From: Spirosoma taeanense
GTDB taxonomy: Bacteria; Bacteroidota; Bacteroidia; Cytophagales; Spirosomataceae
Direction: 5' to 3'
Assembly: GCF_013127955.1 (NCBI RefSeq)
Contig: NZ_CP053435.1
Location: 62,001 to 126,000 of the forward strand
Length of the DNA stretch: 64,000 nucleotides
Shown: piece after piece, positions 9,859 through 19,476 of the stretch
Layout of the letters: every line of letters starts with the position of its first letter
Numbering within the stretch: the stretch's first letter is position 1
The notes under the pieces: model-generated
Databases searched by the model: none
What the model was told of the DNA's origin: nothing
What the model saw: the letters and a program-made list of their open reading frames with translations, nothing else
Position numbers and translations under genes: made by a program

Positions 9859-11964
9859 ATGGCTCGCGATTTAAATTTCACGAGAAACATCGGTATCGCT
9901 GCCCACATTGATGCGGGTAAAACGACCACAACCGAACGCATTCTCTATTACGCCGGGGTAAGCCACAAGATTGGTGAAGTTCACGACGGTGCTGCTACCA
10001 TGGACTGGATGGAGCAGGAGCAGGAGCGAGGGATTACGATCACCTCGGCCGCTACGACTGTTGACTGGACCTACCGGGATCAAAAGTATCACATCAACAT
10101 CATCGACACGCCGGGCCACGTTGACTTCACTGTAGAGGTGAACCGTTCGCTGCGCGTACTTGATGGTCTGGTGTTCCTGTTCAGCGCCGTTGATGGTGTC
10201 GAACCTCAGTCAGAAACTAACTGGCGTCTGGCTAACAACTACAACGTAGCTCGCCTGGGCTTCGTAAATAAGATGGACCGTTCGGGCGCCGACTTCCTGA
10301 ACGTATGCCGTCAGGTAAAAGAGATGCTCGGTTCGTATGCTGTGCCTCTTCAGTTGCCAATCGGTGAAGAAGATAACTTTAAAGGTGTAGTTGACTTGGT
10401 TAACTTCCGGGGTATCGTCTGGAATGAGACCGACAAAGGCATGACCTTTACAGAGGTGCCTATCCCGGACGATATGATCGACGAAGCTACCGAGTGGCGC
10501 GAGAAACTGCTCGAAGCTGTTGCTGAATTCGACGATAGCCTGATGGAGAAGTATTTCGATGATCCAAACTCGATCACCGAAGACGAAATTCTGGCGGCTT
10601 TGCGTAAAGCAACGATTGCGATGAAGATCGTTCCGATGCTTTGCGGATCGTCTTTCAAGAACAAAGGTGTTCAAACCATGCTCGATTACGTAATGGCCCT
10701 GCTGCCATCGCCGATGGACAAGGAGAACATCAAAGGTACTAATCCCAACACGGGTGAAGAAATCTCGCGTAAGCCGTCGTCAAGTGAGCCGTTCTCGGCC
10801 CTGGCATTTAAGATTGCTACCGACCCGTACGTAGGCCGTCTGTGCTTCGTTCGTTCGTACTCGGGCGTACTGGAGTCGGGTTCGTATATCCTGAACAATC
10901 GTTCGGGTAATAAGGAGCGGATTTCGCGGATTTTCCAGATGCACGCGAACAAGCAAAACCAGATCGAGCGTCTGGAGGCTGGCGACATCGGTGCCGTTGT
11001 TGGTTTCAAAGACATCAAAACCGGTGATACCCTGTCTGATGAAAAGAACCCGATTGTTCTGGAATCAATGGTATTCCCGGATCCGGTTATTGGTTACGCC
11101 ATTGAGCCGAAGAAATCAGCCGACCAGGACAACTTCTCGAAAGCCATTGGTAAACTAATCGAAGAAGATCCAACCCTGAAGGTTGAATCGAACGAAGAAA
11201 CTGGCCAGACCATTATTCGTGGTATGGGTGAGCTTCACCTTGAAATTATCATTGATCGGATGCGTCGTGAATTCAAAGTGGAAGTAAACCAGGGCGCCCC
11301 GCAAGTAGCATACAAAGAGAAGCTGACCAAGAGCACTGAGCACCGCGAGGTTTACAAGAAGCAGACGGGTGGCCGCGGTAAATTCGCCGACATCGTGTTT
11401 GAACTTGGACCCCGTGATGACGACAAGACCGAAGGTCTGCAGTTTGACAATGCTATTGTTGGTGGTGTGATTCCTCGCGAATTCATTCCAGCCGTACAAA
11501 AAGGCTTTGAAGAATCGCTGAAAAACGGTCCGCTGGCTGGCTTCCCGCTGGAAGGCATGAAAGTTCGTTTGTTCCACGGTTCGTACCACGACGTTGACTC
11601 CGATTCGCTCTCATTCGAAATGGCAGCACGTCTTGGCTTCCGTGAAGCGGCTCGTCAGGCTGGCCCGAAACTGCTCGAACCAATCATGGCTGTTGAAGTT
11701 CTTACACCTGAAGAATACACCGGTCCGATTACGGGTGACTTAAACCGGCGTCGGGGTGTAATGAAAGGTATGGATACCAAAGCTGGTTCACAGGTGATCA
11801 AGGCCGACGTGCCTCTATCGGAACTGTTCGGTTACGTAACGGATCTGCGTACAATGTCGTCGGGTCGCGCTACGGCCAACCTGACATTCTCGCACTACGA
11901 GTTCGTGCCGCAGAACATAGCCGATACGGTTGTTGCTAAAGAAAAAGGAACGGTGAAGGCCTAA
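9859..11964 (+). CDS. fusA: Elongation factor G
   Basis: 701 residues from the ATG at 9859 (E. coli has 704). An upstream in-frame start at 9787 would add 24 residues unlike EF-G, and [20 protein letters not shown] is the family N-terminus. This GTPase drives tRNA-mRNA translocation and, with RRF, ribosome recycling. GTPase motifs are P-loop AHIDAGKT (15-22), switch I RGITI (57-61), DTPGH (83-87) and NKMD (137-140). Domain IV appears as [13 protein letters not shown] and onward. The gene has its own promoter and a terminator before rpsJ. rpsL and rpsG, its usual upstream partners, are absent here. Confidence 0.98.
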   Translation: MARDLNFTRNIGIAAHIDAGKTTTTERILYYAGVSHKIGEVHDGAATMDWMEQEQERGITITSAATTVDWTYRDQKYHINIIDTPGHVDFTVEVNRSLRVLDGLVFLFSAVDGVEPQSETNWRLANNYNVARLGFVNKMDRSGADFLNVCRQVKEMLGSYAVPLQLPIGEEDNFKGVVDLVNFRGIVWNETDKGMTFTEVPIPDDMIDEATEWREKLLEAVAEFDDSLMEKYFDDPNSITEDEILAALRKATIAMKIVPMLCGSSFKNKGVQTMLDYVMALLPSPMDKENIKGTNPNTGEEISRKPSSSEPFSALAFKIATDPYVGRLCFVRSYSGVLESGSYILNNRSGNKERISRIFQMHANKQNQIERLEAGDIGAVVGFKDIKTGDTLSDEKNPIVLESMVFPDPVIGYAIEPKKSADQDNFSKAIGKLIEEDPTLKVESNEETGQTIIRGMGELHLEIIIDRMRREFKVEVNQGAPQVAYKEKLTKSTEHREVYKKQTGGRGKFADIVFELGPRDDDKTEGLQFDNAIVGGVIPREFIPAVQKGFEESLKNGPLAGFPLEGMKVRLFHGSYHDVDSDSLSFEMAARLGFREAARQAGPKLLEPIMAVEVLTPEEYTGPITGDLNRRRGVMKGMDTKAGSQVIKADVPLSELFGYVTDLRTMSSGRATANLTFSHYEFVPQNIADTVVAKEKGTVKA

Positions 11965-11975
11965 GCCTTTCAGAT

Positions 11976-12015
11976 ATTGGGCAGTCGGTCAACATTGGCC
12001 TGCTGCCCATTTTTT
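11976..12015 (+). terminator. Terminator between fusA and rpsJ
   Basis: Nested stem GGGCAG / CTGCCC with an inner GGTC / GGCC pairing, followed by ATTTTTTG. It separates fusA from rpsJ at least partly. Confidence 0.8.
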
Positions 12016-12080
12016 GTGCTGTCGGAGTAAATGGTTCTTTCGGCAGTACTGATTTTAAACATCTAACGAACCACAACACA

Positions 12081-12386
12081 ATGAGCCAAAAAATTCGCAT
12101 TAAGCTGAAGTCATTCGACCACATGCTGGTTGATAAATCAGCTGAGAAAATCGTGAAAGCGGTTAAGTCGACAGGTGCTGTCGTTAGCGGTCCAATCCCT
12201 CTGCCGACCGACAAAGAAATCTATACGGTACTGCGGTCGCCCCACGTCAATAAAAAGGCGCGGGAGCAGTTCCAGCTCTGCACGTACAAGCGTCTGGTAG
12301 ATATCTATAGCAGCAGCGCGAAAACGGTTGACGCTCTGATGAAGCTTGAATTGCCAAGCGGTGTTGACGTAGAGATTAAAGTTTAA
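12081..12386 (+). CDS. rpsJ: Ribosomal protein S10
   Basis: 101 residues, normal length. S10 is a head protein of the 30S subunit; in E. coli it also pairs with NusB in antitermination. The sequence starts [14 protein letters not shown] and contains the conserved loop around [27 protein letters not shown]. It is the first gene of the S10 cluster, but it is cut off from rplC by a 345-bp gap with a terminator, which is unusual for this operon. Confidence 0.98.
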   Translation: MSQKIRIKLKSFDHMLVDKSAEKIVKAVKSTGAVVSGPIPLPTDKEIYTVLRSPHVNKKAREQFQLCTYKRLVDIYSSSAKTVDALMKLELPSGVDVEIKV

Positions 12387-12406
12387 GTTAGTATTTATGC
12401 GATTTT

Positions 12407-12441
12407 TACGAAAAGTTTGGGCAATGCCCAAACTTTTCGTA
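12407..12441. repeat. 17-bp perfect inverted repeat after rpsJ
   Basis: TACGAAAAGTTTGGGCA (12407-12423) is complementary to TGCCCAAACTTTTCGTA (12425-12441) around one central base. It follows the rpsJ stop by 20 nt and could end the rpsJ transcript; the run after it is ATTTTTG. Confidence 0.75.
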
Positions 12442-12447
12442 TTTTTG
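12416..12447 (+). promoter_or_regulatory. Bacteroidota-type promoter upstream of rplC
   Basis: TTTG (12416-12419), 20 nt, TATTTTTG (12440-12447), a full match to the consensus. The -33 element is inside the left arm of the hairpin at 12407-12441, and the -7 box overlaps the end of its right arm. Confidence 0.72.
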
Positions 12448-12596
12448 CACTCCCAAACTCGGAGTACGAATCACAACATACGAGGGTGAAGGTCCGCCAC
12501 TGGTGGAAACCACATCTGACTTTTTGCAAACAAGCCTTATTAGTTGAGGTATTGTATGCCATGAAAGGTCAGGTGCAGCGCGCCCGGCCTTTTTTT
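12448..12596 (+). ncRNA. Candidate leader or small RNA between rpsJ and rplC
   Basis: Predicted transcript of about 145 nt from the promoter at 12416-12447 to the terminator at 12567-12596. Local hairpins visible by eye: GTGG-aaa-CCAC near 12502-12512 and GGTAT-tgt-ATGCC near 12548-12560. By position it could sense L4 or L3 (products of the next genes), as the E. coli S10 leader senses L4, but no sequence similarity supports this directly. It does not match any RNA family I can name. Confidence 0.4.
12567..12596 (+). terminator. Terminator/attenuator before rplC
   Basis: GGTC-a-GGTGC-agc-GCGCC-c-GGCC (9 pairs, one A-C mismatch) followed by T7. It lies 135 nt before the rplC start. Confidence 0.72.
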
Positions 12597-12731
12597 ATAT
12601 TGTTCTAGGCCCTGATTGCTAAGCAGATACTAGGATTCATTTAATTATCTGCTTACCTTTGCGGCCCGATTCAGAAGGTCTGAGTTCGGGAGAGTACCTA
12701 AATTTTACCTGCTTACTTTAAACAAACACAA

Positions 12732-13352
12732 ATGTCTGGTTTAATTGGCAAGAAAATCGGGATGACCAGCGTGTACAATGCGGACGGGCAGGCTCTGGCA
12801 TGTACAGTAATTGAAACGGGTCCCTGTGTCGTAACTCACGTTCGTAGCGTCGATAAAGACGGCTACGCGGCTGTGCAGCTGGGTTTCGGCGAGAAAAAAG
12901 AAAAGCACACCAACAAGCCGGAGTTAGGCCACTTCAAGAAAGCTGGTACTACGCCTAAGCGTAAACTTGTCGAGTTCAAAGAATTCGAAAAAGAGTTTAA
13001 CCTTGGCGAAACGCTCACGGTAGCCGATGTATTCGCCGAAGAAGATTTCGTCGATGTTGTCGGAACGGCCAAAGGGCGCGGTTTCCAGGGCGTTGTGAAG
13101 CGCCATGGATTTGGCGGGGTTGGCGGTCAAACGCACGGCCAGCACAACCGGGGGCGTCACCCAGGTTCGATTGGTGCCTGTTCGTTCCCTTCGCGGGTGT
13201 TCAAAGGCCTGCGCATGGCAGGACGTATGGGCGGTAACCGCGTAAAGGTTCAGAACCTGCGCGTATTGCGTGTCATGCCTGAGCAGAACCTGCTCGTTGT
13301 TAGTGGTTCGATTCCAGGAGCCAAAAATTCATACGTTATTATTGAGAAATAG
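12732..13352 (+). CDS. rplC: Ribosomal protein L3
   Basis: 206 residues. L3 initiates 50S assembly and reaches towards the peptidyl-transferase centre. The family start [11 protein letters not shown] and the long central extension with [22 protein letters not shown], near the conserved Gln methylated in E. coli, are present. rplD follows after 3 bp, and transcription probably starts in the upstream gap. Confidence 0.98.
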   Translation: MSGLIGKKIGMTSVYNADGQALACTVIETGPCVVTHVRSVDKDGYAAVQLGFGEKKEKHTNKPELGHFKKAGTTPKRKLVEFKEFEKEFNLGETLTVADVFAEEDFVDVVGTAKGRGFQGVVKRHGFGGVGGQTHGQHNRGRHPGSIGACSFPSRVFKGLRMAGRMGGNRVKVQNLRVLRVMPEQNLLVVSGSIPGAKNSYVIIEK

Positions 13353-13355
13353 GCC

Positions 13356-13985
13356 ATGGAAGTAATCGTATATAACAGCAAAGGCGAGGATACTGGCAAG
13401 AAGGTAACGTTGCCGGAAGAGGTTTTCGGTATTGAGCCGAACCAACACGCGATTTATCTCGACGTGAAACAATACCTGGCTAATCAACGCCAGGGAACGC
13501 ACAAAGCGAAAGAGCGGGCTGAAAATGCTCACTCGACCCGCAAACTGAAGAAGCAGAAAGGAACAGGCGGTGCCCGCGCCGGTAGTGCCAAGTCACCAGT
13601 GTTTGTTGGTGGTGGTACCATTTTTGGACCGCGTCCCCGCGACTATAGCTTCAAACTGAACAAAAAAGTAAAAGCTCTGGCTCGTCAGTCAGCTTATGCC
13701 GTAAAAGCAAAGGCTAACAACATTTCGGTTATCGACAATATCACGCTCGAGGCACCCCGCACGAAGGATTATATTCAGTTCCTGAACGATCTGAACGTAG
13801 CAGGTCGTAAAACGCTGCTGATCCTGCCGGACGTGAACACGAACGTCATCCTGTCGAGTCGGAACGTGCAAAAGGCAAAAGTAACGACGGCTTCGCAGGT
13901 CAATACCTATGACCTGATGAATGCTGACCAACTGCTGATTAGCGAAGAAGCTTTGTCAACCATCCAAACGCTGTTCGACAAGTAA
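13356..13985 (+). CDS. rplD: Ribosomal protein L4
   Basis: 209 residues. L4 lines the exit tunnel; in E. coli it represses its own operon through the S10 leader. The tunnel-extension motif KKQKGTGGARAGSAKSPVFVGGG is followed by GPRPRDYSFKLNKKVK. Tightly packed between rplC (3 bp) and rplW (5 bp). A role in controlling the structured gap upstream of rplC is possible but not shown. Confidence 0.98.
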   Translation: MEVIVYNSKGEDTGKKVTLPEEVFGIEPNQHAIYLDVKQYLANQRQGTHKAKERAENAHSTRKLKKQKGTGGARAGSAKSPVFVGGGTIFGPRPRDYSFKLNKKVKALARQSAYAVKAKANNISVIDNITLEAPRTKDYIQFLNDLNVAGRKTLLILPDVNTNVILSSRNVQKAKVTTASQVNTYDLMNADQLLISEEALSTIQTLFDK

Positions 13986-13990
13986 AAATC

Positions 13991-14278
13991 ATGAACGTAC
14001 TGAAACGACCAATCGTCACTGAAAAGATGACGGGCCTGAACAAGCAGGGGAAGTATGCTTTTGAGGTCGAACTGAAAGCGAACAAACTCGAGATCATCAA
14101 AGCCGTCGAGAAAATGTATGGCGTTAATGTCGAGTCTGTACAAACGATGCGGTCGCTGGGCAAAAAGCGCAGCAAAAACATCAATGGACGTGTTGTAACG
14201 GGTAAGACCCCTACTACCAAGAAAGCAATCGTTACGGTTGGAGAAGGCGAAGTAATTGATATTTACGCTGATCTGTAA
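13991..14278 (+). CDS. rplW: Ribosomal protein L23
   Basis: 95 residues. L23 sits at the tunnel exit and is the docking site for trigger factor and SRP. The start NVLKRPIVTEKMTGLNKQGKYAFEV and the NGRVVTGKTPTTKKAIVTV segment are typical. It lies between rplD and rplB in conserved order. Confidence 0.97.
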   Translation: MNVLKRPIVTEKMTGLNKQGKYAFEVELKANKLEIIKAVEKMYGVNVESVQTMRSLGKKRSKNINGRVVTGKTPTTKKAIVTVGEGEVIDIYADL

Positions 14279-14308
14279 ACCGAGCGTTGCTCTACCAATC
14301 AATCAGTC

Positions 14309-15133
14309 ATGGGAGTTAAAAAAATGAGACCAGTTACGCCAGGAACACGCTTTCGTGTGGCTCCTGATTTTGCGGAACTGACAGCATCCAAGCCGGAAAA
14401 GAGCCTGCTGGAGCCCCTGAAGAGAACCGGTGGCCGGAATAATGAAGGTCACCGCACTATGCGCTACATTGGTGGAGGTCACAAGCGGCACTACCGCATT
14501 ATTGACTTCAAGCGCGATAAAGTCGGCCAGCCTGCCGAAGTTTTGACTGTAGAATACGATCCTAACCGTTCTGCCCGCATCTCGCTGGTGCAATATGCTG
14601 ACGGTGAGAAACGCTACATCATTGCTCCACAAGGAATCACCGTAGGCCAGACGATCCAGTCAGGCGAAGGTGCAACACCTGACGTGGGTAACGCGTTGCC
14701 ACTGGCACTGATGCCAATCGGTACCATCGTTCACAATATTGAGCTGACGCCCGGCAAAGGGGGGGCAATGGCCCGTTCGGCTGGTACGTACGCTCAGTTA
14801 GTCGGCCGTGAAGACAAGTATGCTATTCTGCGTCTGCCTTCTGGGGAGACCCGCCGGGTACTAAGCGCTGGTATGGCAACGGTTGGTTCGGTTTCGAACC
14901 CCGATCACATGAACGTTGTGGTTGGTAAAGCCGGTCGTAACCGCTGGTTAGGTATCCGCCCCCGCACACGGGCTGTTGTAATGAACCCCGTCGATCACCC
15001 GATGGGTGGTGGTGAAGGCCGGGCTTCCGGTGGTCACCCACGCTCGCGTAACGGCCAGTTCGCTAAAGGTCAGAAGACCCGTAAGAAGAACAAGGCATCG
15101 AACAGCATGATCATTAGCCGACGCAAAAAGTAA
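14309..15133 (+). CDS. rplB: Ribosomal protein L2
   Basis: 274 residues, normal. L2 is an rRNA-binding protein next to the peptidyl-transferase centre. [22 protein letters not shown], the [19 protein letters not shown] segment and the C-terminal [19 protein letters not shown], which carries the conserved His, are all present. The start [15 protein letters not shown] matches the family length. There is a 30-bp spacer after rplW. Confidence 0.98.
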   Translation: MGVKKMRPVTPGTRFRVAPDFAELTASKPEKSLLEPLKRTGGRNNEGHRTMRYIGGGHKRHYRIIDFKRDKVGQPAEVLTVEYDPNRSARISLVQYADGEKRYIIAPQGITVGQTIQSGEGATPDVGNALPLALMPIGTIVHNIELTPGKGGAMARSAGTYAQLVGREDKYAILRLPSGETRRVLSAGMATVGSVSNPDHMNVVVGKAGRNRWLGIRPRTRAVVMNPVDHPMGGGEGRASGGHPRSRNGQFAKGQKTRKKNKASNSMIISRRKK

Positions 15134-15142
15134 CAGATAATA

Positions 15143-15421
15143 ATGGCACGTTCACTTAAAAAAGGCCCATATATTGACTTCCGTCTGGACAATAAAGTTC
15201 AGGCGCAGAACGAATCGGGTAAGAAATCGGTCATCAAAACCTGGTCGCGTCGTTCGATGATTTCGCCAGATTTCGTAGGCCACACGTTCGCTGTGCATAA
15301 CGGCAATAAGTTCATACCCGTTTACGTCACCGAAAACATGGTAGGCCATAAGCTCGGCGAATTCTCACCGACGCGCAACTTCCGGGGGCACACCGCAAAG
15401 AAAGACAAGGGCAAACGATAA
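15143..15421 (+). CDS. rpsS: Ribosomal protein S19
   Basis: 92 residues. A 30S head protein that forms a complex with S13. [12 protein letters not shown] and the C-terminal [17 protein letters not shown] are diagnostic. It starts 9 bp after rplB. Confidence 0.98.
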   Translation: MARSLKKGPYIDFRLDNKVQAQNESGKKSVIKTWSRRSMISPDFVGHTFAVHNGNKFIPVYVTENMVGHKLGEFSPTRNFRGHTAKKDKGKR

Positions 15422-15472
15422 ACTAGTTTGGTGTCTGGGGAGTAAGCCTCAGATAACCAGCTTCAAACTCAA

Positions 15473-15865
15473 ATGGAAGCAGTAGCAAGACTTAGAGATG
15501 TGCCCACGTCACCCCGTAAGATGCGGTTGATTGCCGACCTAATTCGCGGTCAGCGTGTTAGCCGGGCGTTGGGCCTATTGAAATACCAGCCACAGGCAGG
15601 TGCTGCAATTTTGCAGAAAGTGCTGTTGTCGGCGGTTGCCAACTGGCAGCAGAAAAACGAGGACGAGCGGATTGAAGACGCCGACCTTTACGTAAAAACA
15701 ATCTTTGTGGATGGCGGTCCGATGCTGAAACGGCTTCGTCCGGCTCCTCAGGGTCGTGGTCACCGGATTCGGAAGCGGTCTAACCATATTACCATTGTAG
15801 TTGACAGCGCAGTTCAATCCGTATTGACGAAGGCAGAAGCAGAAACCCCAGAAAACGAACAATAA
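15473..15865 (+). CDS. rplV: Ribosomal protein L22
   Basis: 130 residues. L22's long beta-hairpin lines the exit tunnel and helps form macrolide-binding surroundings. The core [20 protein letters not shown] and the hairpin tip [27 protein letters not shown] are present. The short Glu-rich C-terminal tail is minor. rpsC starts 3 bp after its stop. Confidence 0.97.
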   Translation: MEAVARLRDVPTSPRKMRLIADLIRGQRVSRALGLLKYQPQAGAAILQKVLLSAVANWQQKNEDERIEDADLYVKTIFVDGGPMLKRLRPAPQGRGHRIRKRSNHITIVVDSAVQSVLTKAEAETPENEQ

Positions 15866-15868
15866 GAA

Positions 15869-16756
15869 ATGGGACAAAAGATAAATCCAGTTGGCCTACG
15901 ACTTGGCATTGTTCGGGGCTGGGAATCAAGCTGGTACGGCGGTAAAGAGTTTTCGGATAAACTCGTTGAAGACGAGAAAATCCGCAAATACATAGCTGCC
16001 CGTATTCCGAAAGGTGCAATCGCGCGGGTCGTTATTGAACGTACCCTGAAACGCGTCACCCTGACCATCCACACTGCCCGCCCGGGTATCGTGATTGGTA
16101 AAGGTGGTGGCGAGGTCGACAAGATCAAAGAAGAGCTGAAGAAGATCACGGGCAAAGATGTCCAGATCAACATCTTCGAAATCAAGCGCCCAGAAATTGA
16201 TGCGAAACTTGTAGGTGAAGCCATCGCTCAGCAACTACAGGCTCGTATTTCGTTCCGTCGTGCTATGAAGCAGGCTATTCAGTCAGCAATGCGCGTAGGG
16301 GCACAGGGTATCAAAGTAAAAGTATCGGGTCGTCTGGGTGGTGCTGAAATTGCCCGTTCAGAGCAGTATAAAGAAGGTCGCGTACCCCTTCATACGCTTC
16401 GTGCCGATATTGATTACGCTATCTCGGAAGCACAGACTGTCTATGGTAAAATCGGCATTAAAGTGTGGATTTTCAAAGGCGAAGTTTACGGCAAACGGGA
16501 TCTTTCTCCGGCAGCAATGATGAGCCAGGCACAAGCTGGCGAGCGGGCTGCGGGTGCTACCGACCGGGGCGACCGTCGTGGCCCACGTGGCGATCGTGAA
16601 GGAAACGACCGGAGCGGCCGTGGCCGTGGCGAGCGGGGCGGTAATGATCGCGGTGGCAACAACCGGGGCGGTGGCCAAGGTGGCAACCGGGGTGGTGGCA
16701 ACAACCGGGGCGGTGGCCAGGGTGGCAACCGTGGCGGTGGAGCACCAAGACGATAA
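15869..16756 (+). CDS. rpsC: Ribosomal protein S3 with RGG-rich C-terminal tail
   Basis: 295 residues. S3 lines the mRNA entry channel and, with S4 and S5, acts as the ribosomal helicase. The KH-domain loop [11 protein letters not shown] (76-86) and the C-terminal domain core ([32 protein letters not shown]) are normal and end at about residue 212. Residues 228-295 are a disordered tail rich in Arg, Gly, Asn and Gln, including two tandem 14-residue repeats. This RGG-type composition is usual for RNA-binding tails, not for bacterial S3, where tails are shorter. Confidence 0.97.
   Translation: MGQKINPVGLRLGIVRGWESSWYGGKEFSDKLVEDEKIRKYIAARIPKGAIARVVIERTLKRVTLTIHTARPGIVIGKGGGEVDKIKEELKKITGKDVQINIFEIKRPEIDAKLVGEAIAQQLQARISFRRAMKQAIQSAMRVGAQGIKVKVSGRLGGAEIARSEQYKEGRVPLHTLRADIDYAISEAQTVYGKIGIKVWIFKGEVYGKRDLSPAAMMSQAQAGERAAGATDRGDRRGPRGDREGNDRSGRGRGERGGNDRGGNNRGGGQGGNRGGGNNRGGGQGGNRGGGAPRR
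16652..16735 (+). repeat. Two 42-bp tandem repeats in the rpsC tail
   Basis: Units 16652-16693 and 16694-16735 both encode [14 protein letters not shown] and differ at a few third positions. They suggest recent slippage or duplication in the tail. Confidence 0.9.
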
Positions 16757-16793
16757 TCTTAACGGCTAAAAGCCCGACATACAAACAAAGGCC

Positions 16794-17225
16794 ATGTTAC
16801 AGCCAAAAAGAACTAAATTCCGTAAGCAGCATAAAGGACGGATTCCCGGGATTGCATCACGTGGTCACGAAATCGCCTTCGGTACGTTTGGTATTAAATC
16901 GCTGGAACCGGGTCGGATCACCGCCCGCCAGATTGAAGCCGCTCGTATTTCTGTAACGCGGGCTATGAAACGCGAAGGCCAGGTCTGGATTCGCATTTTC
17001 CCCGACAAGCCGATTACCAAGAAGCCGGCAGAAGTTCGGATGGGTAAAGGTAAAGGTGCTCCCGAATACTGGGTCGCCGTAGTAAAACCCGGCACGATTA
17101 TGTTCGAAGCAACGGGCGTCCCTCTCGAAACGGGTATGGAAGCTCTACGACTGGCAGCTCAAAAGTTGCCGGTTCGGACCAAGTTCGTGGTTCGGCGTGA
17201 TTATCAGGAGCAAGGTGACGAATAA
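16794..17225 (+). CDS. rplP: Ribosomal protein L16
   Basis: 143 residues. L16 contacts tRNA in the A site and is needed late in 50S assembly. It starts [16 protein letters not shown] and contains the [18 protein letters not shown] loop. It is followed by rpmC after 20 bp. Confidence 0.98.
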   Translation: MLQPKRTKFRKQHKGRIPGIASRGHEIAFGTFGIKSLEPGRITARQIEAARISVTRAMKREGQVWIRIFPDKPITKKPAEVRMGKGKGAPEYWVAVVKPGTIMFEATGVPLETGMEALRLAAQKLPVRTKFVVRRDYQEQGDE

Positions 17226-17245
17226 ATCCCTAAGCGACGAACAAG

Positions 17246-17440
17246 ATGAAAAAAGAAGATTTGAGAGGATTGTCGGTTGAGGACTTACGTACCGAAATCG
17301 GTGCGGAACGGGACCGCCTGCTGAAACTGAAGTTTGCCCATGCGGTATCTCCTATTGAGAATCCCATGCGCATTCGCGAGAGCCGCAAACGAATTGCTCG
17401 CTTGAATACGGAACTGACAGCTAAATCGCGGCAAGCCTAA
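17246..17440 (+). CDS. rpmC: Ribosomal protein L29
   Basis: 64 residues, two helices. L29 sits beside the tunnel exit with L23. The conserved segment LLKLKFAHAVSPIENPMRIR is followed by an I-A-R-L-N-T helix end. Position between rplP and rpsQ is canonical. Confidence 0.95.
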   Translation: MKKEDLRGLSVEDLRTEIGAERDRLLKLKFAHAVSPIENPMRIRESRKRIARLNTELTAKSRQA

Positions 17441-17452
17441 TAAGATACGACG

Positions 17453-17803
17453 ATGGAAGAGCAACAAGCACCAGCACCGCAGGCGGAAGAGCAAACCCCG
17501 GCGGTCGCAGCAACACAACAGCCGCAGGCAGCCACTAAACAGTCGGCTCTGCAGCGGAACGCACGGAAGGAGCGCGTCGGCAAGGTGACCAGCAATAAAA
17601 TGCAGAAGACGATCACAGTATCCATTGATCGTAAAGTAAAGCACCCCCTGTACGGCAAATTCCAGCATAAAACAAAGAAGCTGACAGTTCACGACGAAAA
17701 TAACGAGTGCAACATTGGCGACACCGTTCGCGTAATGGAAACTCGGCCGTTGAGCAAGAACAAACGTTGGCGTTTAGTCGAAATCATCGAAAAAGCGAAG
17801 TAA
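17453..17803 (+). CDS. rpsQ: Ribosomal protein S17 with N-terminal low-complexity extension
   Basis: 116 residues against about 85 in most bacteria. The S17 OB-fold begins near residue 36 ([20 protein letters not shown]) and continues through [19 protein letters not shown] and [18 protein letters not shown]. Residues 1-34 are rich in Gln, Ala, Pro and Glu. No other plausible start codon exists between the extension and the core, and the ATG at 17453 sits a normal 13 bp after rpmC, so the extension is probably translated. Confidence 0.95.
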   Translation: MEEQQAPAPQAEEQTPAVAATQQPQAATKQSALQRNARKERVGKVTSNKMQKTITVSIDRKVKHPLYGKFQHKTKKLTVHDENNECNIGDTVRVMETRPLSKNKRWRLVEIIEKAK

Positions 17804-17806
17804 GCC

Positions 17807-18175
17807 ATGGTACAGCAAGAATCGAGATTAGGTGTAGCCGATAACAGTGGTGCTAAAGAGGTACTGGTTATTCGCGTCCTGGGCGGTACGGGCAAGCGGT
17901 ACGCGTCGGTCGGTGACAAGATTGTCGTCACGGTAAAGCAGGCCCTATCGTCCAGTAGTATGAAAAAAGGAACGGTATCGAAAGCCGTTGTTGTTCGGAC
18001 TAAGAAAGAAGTACGTCGGAAAGACGGTTCTTATATTCGTTTCGAGGACAACGCAGCTGTTCTGCTGAACAACAACGATGAGCCACGGGGTACCCGGATT
18101 TTTGGGCCAGTCGCCCGGGAATTGCGCGAGAAGCAGTTTATGAAAATCGTATCGTTAGCACCGGAAGTACTGTAA
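17807..18175 (+). CDS. rplN: Ribosomal protein L14
   Basis: 122 residues. L14 is a 50S protein at the subunit interface that binds the silencing factor RsfS in other bacteria. [23 protein letters not shown] at the start and [26 protein letters not shown] at the end are diagnostic. It starts 3 bp after rpsQ and ends 3 bp before rplX. Confidence 0.98.
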   Translation: MVQQESRLGVADNSGAKEVLVIRVLGGTGKRYASVGDKIVVTVKQALSSSSMKKGTVSKAVVVRTKKEVRRKDGSYIRFEDNAAVLLNNNDEPRGTRIFGPVARELREKQFMKIVSLAPEVL

Positions 18176-18178
18176 GCA

Positions 18179-18535
18179 ATGGAAAAGAAAGTAACGCTGC
18201 CGAAACACAAGTTCCATATCAAGACGGGCGATACGGTCGTCGTGATTGGTGGAAACTCAAAAGGTCAGCGCGGGGTTGTGAAAGAAGTAATCGTGGAAAA
18301 AGATCGCGCCCGGGTAGAGGGTGTTGCCATGATCACAAAGCACATGAAGCCAACAGCTTCAAACCCGCAGGGTAGCCTGGAAAAAACGGAAGGTTCAATT
18401 CATATCAGCAATCTGAAATTAGTTGATCCTGCCACTGGCGAACCCACCCGCACGGGCCGTAAATTGAATGATAAGGGTAAGCTGCAACGGTATTCGAAAA
18501 AGACCGGCAACTTTATTCCTGACGTCCGTAAATAA
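18179..18535 (+). CDS. rplX: Ribosomal protein L24
   Basis: 118 residues. Assembly initiator of the 50S subunit. The KOW motif is in KTGDTVVVIGGNSKGQRGVV near the N-terminus and is followed by HMKPTASNPQGSLEKTEGSIHISNL. It starts just after rplN. Confidence 0.97.
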   Translation: MEKKVTLPKHKFHIKTGDTVVVIGGNSKGQRGVVKEVIVEKDRARVEGVAMITKHMKPTASNPQGSLEKTEGSIHISNLKLVDPATGEPTRTGRKLNDKGKLQRYSKKTGNFIPDVRK

Positions 18536-18550
18536 TAAAGGTCTAAGAAA

Positions 18551-19108
18551 ATGGCAACGCCAAGACTGAAAGAAAAATATTTGAACGAGGTCGTGCCTCA
18601 GTTGAAAGACCGGTTTCAGTACAAGTCGGTTATGCAGGTACCGCGTCTGAGCAAGATTGTCATCAATAAAGGTATCGGTGCCGCCGTCGCTGATAAAAAG
18701 CTGGTTGATGTAGGCGTCGAAGAATTAACGACAATCACGGGTCAGAAAGCTATTCCGACGCTGTCGAAAAAGGCAGTGTCTAACTTCAAGCTTCGGGAGA
18801 AAATGCCGATTGGTGCGAAGGTGACTCTGCGCGGAGAACGGATGTATGAATTCCTTGACCGGCTGACAACGGTATCGCTGCCGCGGGTTCGGGACTTTAA
18901 AGGCGTTAATGACAAAGGGTTTGATGGTCGCGGCAACTACACATTTGGTGTGCAGGAGCAAATCATTTTCCCTGAGATCAGCATTGATAAAGTAGCGCGT
19001 ATTTCGGGTATGGACATCACATTTGTAACGACTGCCCAGTCTGATAACGAGAGCTACGAACTGTTGAAAGCAATGGGAATGCCGTTTGCAAACACGGGCA
19101 AGAAATAA
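18551..19108 (+). CDS. rplE: Ribosomal protein L5
   Basis: 185 residues. L5 binds 5S rRNA and contacts the P-site tRNA. The [14 protein letters not shown] motif, [20 protein letters not shown] and the [20 protein letters not shown] segment are typical. Followed by rpsN after 8 bp. Confidence 0.98.
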   Translation: MATPRLKEKYLNEVVPQLKDRFQYKSVMQVPRLSKIVINKGIGAAVADKKLVDVGVEELTTITGQKAIPTLSKKAVSNFKLREKMPIGAKVTLRGERMYEFLDRLTTVSLPRVRDFKGVNDKGFDGRGNYTFGVQEQIIFPEISIDKVARISGMDITFVTTAQSDNESYELLKAMGMPFANTGKK

Positions 19109-19116
19109 TAACCGAC

Positions 19117-19386
19117 ATGGCAAAAGAATCAATTAAAGCACGGGAGCGGAAACGTGAAGCGCTTGTAGCCAAGTATGCTGCGAAGCGGGCTGCGCTGAAA
19201 GCCGCCGGCGATTATATCGGCCTCGATAAACTGCCTAAAAACGCATCACCCGTTCGCTTGCATAACCGTTGCAAGCTGACAGGCCGCCCACGGGGCTATA
19301 TGCGTAAATTTGGTATCTCGCGGGTAACGTTCCGGGAGATGGCGTCAGCAGGTAAAATTCCAGGCGTAACAAAGGCAAGCTGGTAG
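19117..19386 (+). CDS. rpsN: Ribosomal protein S14, zinc-free form
   Basis: 89 residues, the longer zinc-independent (C-) form with a single Cys. It carries the [23 protein letters not shown] core that contacts 16S rRNA in the head. The zinc-binding form of about 61 residues would have two CxxC pairs, which are missing. Confidence 0.97.
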   Translation: MAKESIKARERKREALVAKYAAKRAALKAAGDYIGLDKLPKNASPVRLHNRCKLTGRPRGYMRKFGISRVTFREMASAGKIPGVTKASW

Positions 19387-19398
19387 TTTCCAGACCCT

Positions 19399-19430
19399 TT
19401 TTCATTTGTAATTCAGTTTCCGTAATTTTG
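19399..19430 (+). promoter_or_regulatory. Weak promoter candidate upstream of rpsH
   Basis: TAATTTTG (19423-19430) is a full -7 match. At a 20-nt spacing the upstream element is TTTT (19399-19402) rather than TTTG, and the true TTTG at 19405 is only 14 nt away. It lies in the 90-bp gap between rpsN and rpsH. Confidence 0.35.
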
Positions 19431-19476
19431 CGAACTTTCTTGGAAACAGGGGTTTGCAAGTAACGCAACGCTAAGA

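Larger units (their letters stand above)
12387..12731 (+). other. Gap inside the S10 operon: hairpin, promoter, leader RNA, terminator
   Basis: 345 bp with no convincing gene. In order: a 17-bp perfect inverted repeat at 12407-12441, a full promoter match whose -33 element lies in that repeat, about 145 nt of potentially structured RNA, an intrinsic terminator at 12567-12596, and a second -7-like box TACCTTTG (12654-12661) before rplC. This layout fits an attenuated leader for rplC-rplD or a small RNA gene. A 63-codon frame at 12417-12608 overlaps these signals and looks spurious. Confidence 0.65.

Noticed and set aside
12417-12608. 63-codon frame in the rpsJ-rplC gap
   Set aside because: It starts in the hairpin, overlaps promoter and terminator, and has no recognisable domain.
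16486-16784. Pro/Arg- and His-rich antisense frames over the rpsC tail
   Set aside because: They are shadows of the GC-rich RGG repeats.
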